A stretch of DNA of 64,000 nucleotides. Origin: Henricia sp. BOLD:AAB3569 (Eukaryota > Echinodermata > Asteroidea > Spinulosida > Echinasteridae). The stretch covers positions 186,001-250,000 of the forward strand of contig JBBELK010001231.1 in NCBI GenBank assembly GCA_037783545.1, read 5' to 3'. The position numbers and the translations under genes are program-made. The notes beneath the pieces are model-generated. The model did not search any database, was not told the DNA's origin, and saw only the letters and a list, made by a program, of their open reading frames with translations. This document shows, in pieces, positions 23,676 to 31,974 of the stretch; positions within the stretch are counted from its first letter, which is position 1; each line of letters opens with the position of its first letter.

Positions 23676-23910
23676 GTGCGTAGGCATACGTGTGTGACAG
23701 ACATGAGTGATCCGTTCGTATTTGCTGCGGCCAGTGACCATGCAACGGACGAGGGGATATTGGGCTTTCAGACACAAGAAAATGGCCCGATTGCACCGCT
23801 GTCTGTAGCCCAATTTGATCCTCGGAATATAAACACCGGGGATGCAAATTCATCTGGGAGGAAGAGGTTTGTAGATAGAATGCAAAACATGCTTGCTGCA
23901 CATGTTTTAA
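23676..23910 (+). CDS. Possible exon or truncated ORF, unrecognised
   Basis: An ORF starting at 23676 or 23703 reads MSDPFVFAAASDHATDEGIL, then GFQTQENGPIAPLSVAQFDP, RNINTGDANSSGRKRFVDRM and QNMLAAH. Composition is protein-like rather than low-complexity, and the frame stays open for ~200 bases before running into a TTAA-bounded MITE at 23907, where a weak donor (CAT/GTTTTA) could end it. I do not recognise the family. It may be the first coding exon of an upstream + strand gene, a relic of one interrupted by the MITE, or chance. Confidence 0.3.
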
Positions 23911-24437
23911 AGGCCTGTATAGATGATCTGTTTTTGAGCGATTCTGCGAATAAAACCATTATAAATAAAAAGAAAGACATCAACAAACTCCGTCATCCGA
24001 AGAAATTTCAGCTTTGTCAAATGTACCACGTTTAAAAACCCCATGAAAATCCATATGCGTTTTCTTGGTCTTGGCGCAGAGTGTTCGTTCTTGGATCGGG
24101 TATTATGTGGCTTTCGTCATGCACTCTGTGGCGCACATCATATACTGCGTGTGCGCGCGATCCATAAAAATGCATCGCGTTGGAACACGCACACGCAGTA
24201 CACAGCGCCCATGCATTTTGGACCGCGTAGATGCGAACAAAAAATAAGTAAATCGTTTGCAAACAATCTAAATAATTTCATCTTTACGTATTATTTTCTG
24301 GTAAAATTATATAATTTTGAGCGGAAACCTTTTATTGGGTAGTTGCTATTAATTTAATCTTTACTTTCAGAACTTTTCCCCTGTAAACTCGTCGATTACT
24401 TTTTGGGGTCATTGCAAATGATCCACTGGGCCTTTAA
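23907..24437 (+). mobile_element. TTAA-flanked MITE D, copy 1 (full length, 531 bp)
   Basis: Starts TTAAAGGCCTGTATAGATGA and ends CACTGGGCCTTTAA, with TTAA at both boundaries. The middle has GCGCACATCATATACTGCGT facing AACACGCACACGCAGTACAC. The right 130 bp resembles family B (CTCGTCGATTACTTTTTGGG, GTCATTGCAAATGAT). Other copies are at 49139-49464 (short) and 56678-57726 (interrupted). Confidence 0.85.
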
Positions 24438-24647
24438 ATCGATTTGATTTTTTAAAGATAGGCAGGCCTATGTTTTGCTAAATGTGTAAGCAGCAGCAAA
24501 ATCTGATCTTTAATACTACATGTATGTTAAATTAGCTTGATTACGTGTATGCGGACGAAGTCGTTTTAAAATTTAATGCATTCGTTGCGTTGATTTTATG
24601 CCAGGCCCACGGCCAAGCCCCGTGAATTTAGTATCGATTATTCGATA

Positions 24648-24793
24648 TTTAAAGGCACAGGCTCGTCAGCAATGCGCGCGCGCCAAATTCGTGCCACGAA
24701 ATACGCAGCTCCATATGCCTTTGCTATACGGAGCCGCGTATTTCGTTGCACGAATTTGGCGCGCGCGCATTGCTGACGAGCTGTGCCTTTAAA
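24648..24793. mobile_element. Hairpin MITE A, copy 3
   Basis: TTTAAAGGCACAGGCTCGTC to GACGAGCTGTGCCTTTAAA. Its right TTTAAA (24788-24793) is also the left boundary of copy 4. Confidence 0.92.
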
Positions 24794-24929
24794 GGCACAG
24801 GCTCGTCAGCAATGCGCGCGCGCCAAATTTGTGCCACAAAATACGCAGCTCCACAGCAAAGGCACGGAGATGCGTAATTCGTGGCACGAAATTGGCGCGC
24901 GCGCATTGCTGACGAGCCTGTGCCTTTAA
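24788..24929. mobile_element. Hairpin MITE A, copy 4, abutting copy 3
   Basis: TTTAAAGGCACAGGCTCGTC to GAGCCTGTGCCTTTAA. It shares a single TTTAAA with copy 3, as expected if one element inserted into the TTAA target at the other's boundary. Confidence 0.92.
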
Positions 24930-24957
24930 CCTTGATGATTTTACGACGTGACGTGTA

Positions 24958-25177
24958 CTGTAAAAGCTGAAATATTCGCGGTGGTTTTATTTTCGCGCAT
25001 TTCGCGCACCAGACAGACCCCGCGAAAATAACAACCCGCGAAAATATTGTTTGCAACAATTATGGCGATCCCTGAAACAAAACATCATTTCCATCCGCGA
25101 AAATAACAACTCGCGAAAATGTCAGTGATGTTGAAATGCGCGAAAATATCTGTACGCGAAAATATTGGCTTTTACAG
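24958..25177. mobile_element. Inverted-repeat element M with CGCGAAAATA units, in the IMPDH upstream region
   Basis: CTGTAAAAGCTGAAATATTC at the left is mirrored by AATATTGGCTTTTACAG at the right. Inside are seven or so CGCGAAAATA/TATTTTCGCG words. It lies about 230 bp upstream of the IMPDH start codon, inside the likely 5' regulatory region. Confidence 0.75.
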
Positions 25178-25206
25178 AAGTTGATTCAAACACGCATGTG
25201 CGTAAA

Positions 25207-25320
25207 ATCAGCCAACGCGTGTACTAGATTGGTTCCCGATCCTATCGCTTATTGCGAAAATATATTCTCTTATGTGGAATATGTGGACGGGAACCAGTCT
25301 AACGCGTGTACGTGTGTTGT
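25207..25320. repeat. Inverted repeat just upstream of IMPDH exon 1
   Basis: AACGCGTGTACTAGATTGGT and TCCCG are mirrored by CGGGAACCAGTCTAACGCGT and GTAC. About 110 bp. Could be a MITE or part of the promoter. A related word pair (GGAATATGTGGA and ACCAG) recurs at 58530-58560. Confidence 0.6.
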
Positions 25321-25380
25321 TTATACAAGCGCCAATGCCTGAAAGTTTGTGCGTGCGAGTCCTTGAAAATTTAGCCGATT

Positions 25381-25401
25381 TTGTTGTTCTTTCTGTTTCA
25401 G
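25381..25401 (+). promoter_or_regulatory. Probable 3' splice acceptor before the IMPDH start codon
   Basis: A 21-base pyrimidine-rich run ending TTCTGTTTCAG lies directly before GAAAATGG. It fits a 3' splice site better than a promoter element, suggesting that transcription starts at a noncoding exon further upstream. I could not assign that exon; candidate donors are not distinguishable by eye. Confidence 0.5.
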
Positions 25402-25405
25402 GAAA

Positions 25406-25512
25406 ATGGCAGATTATCTCGTTAGCACGGATGGTGAAGTGCCTCATCCAGCAATTGACGATGGACTGCCGGGATCAGCGTTGTTTGGCTCGGGTGACGG
25501 TCTTACATACAA
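25406..25512 (+). CDS. IMPDH: IMPDH exon 1 (coding start)
   Basis: The exon encodes residues 1-35 plus two bases of codon 36, beginning MADYLVSTDG and ending GDGLTY. MADYL at the start and GDGLTYNDF across the exon 1-2 junction are hallmarks of animal IMPDH. The ATG has a good context (GAAAATGG). The donor is GTGAGA at 25513. Residues about 8-28 are the part that differs most from vertebrate IMPDH2, and the segment is three residues longer. The acceptor-like TTCTGTTTCAG just before the ATG implies an upstream noncoding exon, or an in-frame alternative start still further upstream. The exon sits in a CpG-rich 0.8-kb stretch made largely of MITEs. Confidence 0.95.
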
Positions 25513-25584
25513 GTGAGAAACTCGACTGTTCTGCACTATTCTGTCGGCATGGTCGGCATGCATGGTCGGGCGTAGCTAAGCCTA

Positions 25585-26515
25585 AGGCCATCGGAATGAA
25601 AGTCATAGAATACCGTCCTCCGCCCGCATGACCAAATGGCCGCCGCCGAAATTTTTCATTATTCAAAATTTTTTCATTATTTCAAAATAATTGGAACTTC
25701 AACGTACTTTCAATACTTGTTCATGAAAGAAATCGATATATATGGCGCCAAACCGAGAAATTCCGACCAATCAACCAAATTCTTCGAAATCAGACGGCAG
25801 ACGATAGTCTTGAGCGCGAGATCCAAGTGCTGACACACAATTCCACTGTTCGTGTTTTTACGTTTCGGTGTAGCCGCGCGAGACTGCAAGTCCCGGGGCG
25901 CGTTCAATAGCGCAATACGTATGCATACCGACAATACCTTCAACGGTGAAGGTATAGGAAAATACCCATACCGGCGTACGTATGTATTGTGCTATTGAAC
26001 GCACCCCCGATCTCACTTCGGCAATCTTCGGACGTTCTGTACACGTATGTATTCCGTCTCTGATTGGCTGTTGCCATCGCGACATCGAATTTTGGCCAAT
26101 GAAAAATTACGTCTCATCGGTGTCTGCCTGTCATGCAATGATGGCAGACGTGAAAACGATTTGAAGACGAAAACGTAAGAAAAGTCCCGATTTCCCAAAT
26201 TTCGTCCACTTTATGATCAATATGAAAGAAAAATAATGAAACCAAATCGTAAATAGAATAGCCTACTAAAGAAACCGTAAGAGGTTTTCATATGAATTTA
26301 TGGTGAGAATAAAACGTGGTATTTGGCGAGTTGATCTGATTAATCCGAGTCGTGTCTCACTCGCACGCTGTCCTTATATGGGGGCAGCACATACATTGTC
26401 TATGTACCCCTCGGGCACCTGTTTTTCAAAATAATGAAAAATGAATAATGAAAAAAAGCCTCATGTGTTTTTGAAATCTTCCGGACGGTATTCTATGACT
26501 TTCATTCCGATGGCC
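25585..26515. mobile_element. Inverted-repeat element N in intron 1, with a nested element
   Basis: AGGCCATCGGAATGAAAGTC and ATAGAATACCGTCC at the left are mirrored by GGACGGTATTCTATGACTTT and CATTCCGATGGCCT at the right. Inner TTTTTCATTATT words also pair. It starts 72 bases after the exon 1 donor. A second inverted-repeat element lies inside at 25895-26008. Confidence 0.8.
25895..26008. mobile_element. Palindromic MITE T nested in element N
   Basis: GGGGCGCGTTCAATAGCGCA at the left is mirrored by TGTGCTATTGAACGCACCCC at the right, with a centre of AATACCTTCAACGGTGAAGG. 114 bp. Confidence 0.8.
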
Positions 26516-27234
26516 TAAGATAATCTCAGCTCTTTTTTTATCATTTTTCATTGGGATATGGTCTTTTCACGTGTAGAGCTGAGAGAAGTTATGAACATGA
26601 ACCCGCCATCGCAAAAACAGGACAAAACAAATGTCATTTTCTCACCGTGACACACTAATTCCCCCTAAAACTCACCCAAACCTTGCCAGGCATAACCACT
26701 ACGCAGGTCCTTGAGGGAAATAACCAGCCATGATGATTATTTTGCCAACAATTCCAGCAAAACAAACCGCCTAGCCGTTTTTGTCTTGTTCAAAAACAAC
26801 CAAGTGTCTAGTCTGTGTACAAAGGAATACCAATGCGCATTGGTTACCAGACTTGACCTTTACGTCCAGACGTTAAGGTCAAGTCTGGTAACCAATGCGC
26901 ATTGGTATTCCTTTGTACACAGACTAGGCAGATAGACTTTTTAAACACAACATGACAACGGTTAGGCTGTGAGCATACCGGTTTGTTTTGCTGGAATTGT
27001 TGGCAAAATAATCATCGTGGCTGGTTATTTCCCTCAAGGACCTGCGTAGTGGTTATGCCTGGCAAGGTTTGGGTGAGTTTTAGGGGGAATTAGTGTGTCA
27101 CGGTGAGAAAATGACACATTTGTTTTGTCCTGTTTTTGCGATGGCGGGTTCATGTTCATAACTTCTCTCAGCTCTACACGTGAAAAGACCACATCCCAAT
27201 GAAAAATGATAAAAAAAGAGCTGAGATTATCTTA
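26516..27234. mobile_element. 719-bp palindrome (foldback element O) in intron 1
   Basis: The arms run from TAAGATAATCTCAGCTC to GAGCTGAGATTATCTTA and pair almost base for base for about 290 bp. Landmarks are GAACCCGCCATCGCAAAAAC, GGCATAACCACTACGCAGGT and AATTCCAGCAAAACAAACCG and their mirrors. A second palindrome (26808-26930, TCTAGTCTGTGTACAAAGGA to its mirror) forms the centre. It abuts element N directly. Confidence 0.92.
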
Positions 27235-27279
27235 GCTAGGTCGGGCGCACATCCTGGCACTTTTGAAGTTTTGTGACCA

Positions 27280-27443
27280 GCAGCTGATTTCACGAAATAT
27301 TGCGCAGCTTGCGCAGTTTTTGAAAATGGCATAAGGCTCATAGGTTTGCGTGTAATTATCACAGGAATGTTGTGCACCTTATGCAATAAAAAGATGCGCA
27401 AGTGGGCTTACACAGTGCATATAAGGATTCGTGAAATCGGCTG
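27280..27443. mobile_element. Palindromic MITE P, copy 1
   Basis: GCAGCTGATTTCACGAA at the left is mirrored by TTCGTGAAATCGGCTGGC at the right. Internal words TTGCGCAGCTTGCGCA and GCACCTTATGCAATAAAAAG are shared with the copy at 51879-52005. Confidence 0.8.
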
Positions 27444-28640
27444 GCGGTATAGGTAGGCAGATTCACAATTTTTAGGTTTTTAAAATTTTACAATTCATCA
27501 ATATTTCCTGAAAGAGCTTGAAATTTGCAACGATTTGAGGGGTAATTCACCCATATAGCACATACCTAACCGAAGTTATGCTAAATTCTCTACCGCGTCA
27601 TAACCCCGTAAATTCAGCCAATTTTGACATAGGCCTAACTTGAACTTCTTGTGACTGAGAACTGTAAACATGGTAAATGCACACAATGTATTATCACAAA
27701 TTAACAACTGACGTGATTATGTCAATATCTACATTTAAAAACACATGTTCCAACACAGTCAGAGCGCTTGAAAAAATAAAACTGCTGTACACCCCGTGAA
27801 CAGGGTGTCGTACCTCTGCCCTGGAGCCGTTTTCAACCCAAAATCTGCGGCAAACTCACGCAAATGAAATTTGTCCATTGCCTGGCTCTGATATTTGCTC
27901 AATAGGTGTATGGATGTTACAAAATTTTGAGATATTAAAAATCAAGCCTATAATTGATCCCATGAAATACATGTAGGAAATGAAAAGACCTTTAATTTGA
28001 CACCCTCGCCTTTATATCTTTAGTATAACGACGTTATGGCCATGCATTTTTATACTCCGAAATTGGCATTTTGTTTTCTATTGCTTTTCTATTGGCTTAG
28101 ATCAAAAGCGAACACAAATAAAACATTGATACTTGCAAATCAACATCCGACATTGTGTCCAACTTGAAAGCATCAAATGTCCAAAGAAATGCAAATCAAA
28201 CCAAGTTTTTTGCCTTAAACTTTCAATTGTCACACATACATGTACATGTACATGTGTAAATTGTACTTTCATTCATTCATTCAATCAACATTTATTTCCA
28301 TAATGCCATTAAACTGTACATTAATTACATCTATGAGAAACAAGAACAGATAATATGGGTGGCACTATGGAGGCATCTGCCGAAGCAATACAGCTTATAT
28401 GGCGATGCCCTTAACAAGGAAACAAAGACTTACATAAGACCTACAAACAATCGGACAATCGGGCAATCGGGTTACACATAATTAAATGAATTACACAATG
28501 TACATGACATGTTACTTGATCCATGCATATTGTAATGCACTGTATCAATCATCTCTGCAGCCAGTGCAGTTGGGCAACTTTTGAATCAGTATTACTTCTA
28601 AACAGTGGGAAAAATCAATGATTTTCTTAGAGAACTCTTT
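27444..28640. other. Intron 1, mostly unassigned; possible retroposon tail near 28270
   Basis: Contains ACATGTACATGTACATG at 28240-28257 and a tetranucleotide run CATTCATTCATTCAATC next to TTTATTTCCATAATGCCATT. The combination resembles the 3' tail of a CR1-like retroposon on the minus strand. No gene seen. Confidence 0.35.
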
Positions 28641-28644
28641 TTTA

Positions 28645-29157
28645 AAAACGCATTGGCTATAGTTAAGGTAACAGTAACACAATGGATGGCTATAGTTACG
28701 GGATTGCAACTGCACAAGCGTGATGACATGTTCATCGAGGCGGCATGATGACATACATGTACATATCAGATCAGCCTGTTCCTGTCTCCAAAATCACAGA
28801 AGAAAAATGTCAACACAATTTATTATTTATTTTAAAAGGACACAATCAAATCCTAGGCTAAAGACAACAAAATACATAACAAAAGTAATTATTTTAAACT
28901 GTGTATTTCACAAGACCTCAAAAATACAAAATTCAACACCAACAACGATCAAATTCGCAATTTTTGTTGTGCTGTAGTTTCTGCATGCGGCCACGCAAAA
29001 TAGTACTACCGCTGTATGCTGTGCGTAAATCACTGCATGACGATATCGATCGATCAACGTATCATCGCGCTTCGCTTGCGCTGTTGCAATCCCATAACTA
29101 GAGCCATTCATTAACGCGTTACAGTTACCGTAACTATAGCCACTGCGTTAAAAAATT
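28645..29157. mobile_element. Inverted-repeat element EE in intron 1
   Basis: AAAACGCATTGGCTATAGTT and the following GGTAACAGTAAC and CTATAGTTACGGGATTGCAA are mirrored by TTGCAATCCCATAACTAGAG, GTTACAGTTACCGTAACTAT and AGCCACTGCGTT. About 100-bp arms and 513 bp overall. Confidence 0.75.
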
Positions 29158-29326
29158 GTTTAACCAGTCTCATACATGTACATCAATTACTCAGCCAGTC
29201 TCATGATCAACTACATGTACATGTACTCGATTTTTTCCACCATTTGTGTAGTATTTTCCTTGTTTGTTTTTTTTAAATTGAGACTGTTGTATTTACTTGT
29301 TCCTTCTGCTGTCTTTCTATTTGCAG

Positions 29327-29375
29327 CGACTTTCTGATCTTGCCAGGGTATATAGATTTTACCTCAGATGAGGTG
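29327..29375 (+). CDS. IMPDH: IMPDH exon 2
   Basis: This 49-base exon completes codon 36 (Asn) and encodes residues 37-52, DFLILPGYIDFTSDEV. This matches the conserved NDFLILPGYIDF stretch at the entry to the TIM barrel. The acceptor is TTTCTATTTGCAG and the donor GTAAGT at 29376, a perfect consensus. It ends in phase 0. It is a microexon-sized coding exon isolated in 6.2 kb of repeats, with an inverted-repeat element beginning about 20 bases after its donor. Confidence 0.95.
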
Positions 29376-29397
29376 GTAAGTTTTGACATAACTCTAA

Positions 29398-30276
29398 AGC
29401 TACCCTCGGGTCGACCTTGCAACGACACAGAACAGTCGGCGACTGTCTTTTTAGGACCATGCTGAGCCTGAGCTACGCCCATCGGCATCAAATTAGTCGG
29501 CGATTGTTTTGAGACCTGTATTCGGTTCCGACGACATTACGACAATCGGCATCAGGCAGCAGTAAAAATAATTAATTATCGCAAGAGTAGAACATGTTCA
29601 ACTTTTGCGACGTGATGCCGATTGTCACAAGCAAGTTCTATGGAAGAAAACAAGATGCGCACGTGACTCGCATCCAGTTTTTCTTTAGCCAATCAGTGTG
29701 CGGAAAAATCACGCCATCGAACCTTGCACATCAAATCGTGCGTGACATAAGCATGGTTGCGATTATATTGTGTCAAGTTGCCGCTTGTACTGCGATGCTT
29801 GTTCAGTTTTGCGACCCGAGTGGTGCTTTTTTGCTTGATGCTGAATGTTTCTTGTGCTGCGGAGGAACACTTGCGTTTTGGCACCAAGCTAAAAAGTAAC
29901 ACTGAGGTCACAAAACTTGAGCAAGCGGCAACGTGAAACTACGTATGCTAATGTCTTGCACGATTTGATTTGACAAGGATTCCGTGACGTCATTTTACTG
30001 CATACTGATTGGCTTAATGCAAACTGGATTTGCGTCATGTACGTGTAGCTTAATTCAAGTTGGCTGCAAATAATTTCTGTTAGTCAGGATCATGTCGCAA
30101 AAGTTGTTCTGCTTTTTTTTTTTTTTTTTTAGCATTGATGCCAATTGTCTTAATGTTGTCGGAGCTACACTTGGGTCACAAAACAACTAATTTGACGTGG
30201 GTGGGTGCAGCTTGGGCCTAAAAAGCCAGTCACTGACTGTTCTGTCTTATCGCAAGGTCAACCTGAGGGTGATTCA
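29398..30276. mobile_element. Foldback element Q in intron 2 (about 880 bp)
   Basis: The left arm, with CGGGTCGACCTTGC, ACAGAACAGTCGGCGACTGT and GACAATCGGCATCA, is mirrored by the right arm, with GATGCCAATTGTC, CAGTCACTGACTGTTCTGTC and CGCAAGGTCAACCTGAGG. Complementarity continues inward (GATTGGC-type words at 29690 and 29995). A T-rich run of ~20 lies at 30112-30130. It starts about 20 bp after the exon 2 donor. Confidence 0.75.
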
Positions 30277-30960
30277 GCAAGTGGGTTTTTCTATAAATCA
30301 GGGGTCCAGTGTTGGTGTCCCCCGTTACATTTTACATCTTGTTTTTGTAAATTCAGGACACATTCTTCAAATACTTTCCATCTTAAAGAGTAAGTACATA
30401 AAGTACAATTCATAGAAAATGGTTTAAAAGCCATTTTAATGATTTTTTTCCAAAAAAATGACACATGTCAGGTGTATCGGGGGACACTAAATGTCACACT
30501 TTTGGACCCCTAATTTATAGAAAGACCCAAGTTTGGGCAACGGTGTACATGTATAGGGTGTCCTAAAAAAATGAAAACAAGATTAAAATGCTAATTCCTG
30601 AGGATTATTTGGAAAATGACAAACCACTACATGTACATATATCTATTACATCACCGCATCCTTTTTCTTATGACACCAAGAAATCCAGAATACCTTCATG
30701 GATGACTGAACACCAACGCTTCAAAGTGACCCTGTCATAAATGGCTTTGCACCAGATTATGAATGTACGTTTTTTGGCTTTAAAAGGACATGGTACATTG
30801 TAAATGTAGGAAAAAGACCAATTACATGTATCACTTTAAAAATCCTTTACAGTAGTGCTGTCCCTTGAAACATGAAAATTTATGATTGAAATTACTGAAT
30901 AAAGGATTTTAAAACAGTCTAGTCTTGTAATGTTATAAACTGCTGTAAAGTAGTCTCTAT
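30277..30960. other. Intron 2, unassigned
   Basis: No gene or clear repeat. The short word TATAGGGTGTCC at 30553 recurs at 17503. Confidence 0.35.
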
Positions 30961-31565
30961 GGGCGTGTTTGTTTCGGACGGATCCAGATTCAGATCGGCG
31001 CATTACCAAGGTGAACTCGTTCACTTCGCGCACATCTTGATCGAGATCTGTGATCTGTGGAATCCTTCTCGAGAGATGGTTTAGTCCAGATTCTGGACTA
31101 TATTATTGCGATATTGGATCGTAGCACGGCCGACTATAGAGGGCGGAATATCGATATGATTTGGACAGCGCATATATTATGCGCTGTCCAAATCATATTG
31201 ATATTCCGCCCTCTATAGTCGGCCGTGCTACGATCCAATATCGCAATAATATAGTCCAGAATCTGGACTAGAGATGGTTCAGCGCTAGATCCAAAATGGC
31301 GACGTAAACATCGTGGAGATTTTGTGTGAGTAAAACCGTGTCGTTTCAGTTTTCAGAGGCAACACACGATACAAACAAATTATAGAATGCTTGTTTATTT
31401 ACGACGAATGTCGTAGGAGAAATTTGGAACAGAAATTTGACAAATTTGGTAAATAAATTGCAATTCACGTGATTTGAGATCCGAATTGAGGGCGGTTTCG
31501 TTTGTTTCTGCGCGGTAAAACAGATCGCGATCTGGATTCGGATCTGTCATGAAACAAACACGTCC
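30961..31565. mobile_element. Inverted-repeat element R in intron 2, interrupted by palindrome S
   Basis: GGGCGTGTTTGTTTC at the left is mirrored by GAAACAAACACGTCC at the right; inside, ATCCAGATTCAGATC faces GATCTGGATTCGGATC. Removing the nested palindrome at 31082-31270 leaves about 407 bp. Noncoding. Confidence 0.8.
31082..31270. mobile_element. 189-bp near-perfect palindrome S with 9-bp target duplication
   Basis: TAGTCCAGATTCTGGACTAT to ATAGTCCAGAATCTGGACTA. I count one mismatch between arms of ~93 bases. It is flanked on both sides by GAGATGGTT (31073-31081 and 31271-31279), a 9-bp direct duplication of the host element R. A 9-bp duplication is typical of Mutator-type transposition. 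Confidence 0.93.
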
Positions 31566-31711
31566 TATGTGTTGACTATTTTAAACCATTGCCCAGCGTA
31601 TGGTTGCCGTTTTTCAAGTCACTGGTACCCGTCCTAGCAGGTGGTATTGTAGTGTTGAGCTGGAAATCACTGTTCTTGTGTTGAGATGCTCATACATGTA
31701 CACGTTTGTAA

Positions 31712-31852
<141 letters not shown>

Positions 31853-31974
31853 TAACACAAACTTTCCTTTCCTATGCCAGATTCTCTAAAGACCTCACCA
31901 ACATTTTACAAAGTGTAATATTACTAGTTTTTGAGGTTGGCAGGCTGATGATGGATTGAGCCATCGGATTCAAT

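Noticed and set aside
23703-24035. Full-length gene running through the MITE D sequence
   Set aside because: The part after 23910 (LFLSDSANKTIINKKKDI and so on) is element D itself, repeated at 49160 and 56700, so it is not part of a conserved protein.
24648-24929. CRISPR array
   Set aside because: Repeated blocks are hairpin MITEs with TTAA ends, not short repeats with unique spacers, and the genome is eukaryotic.
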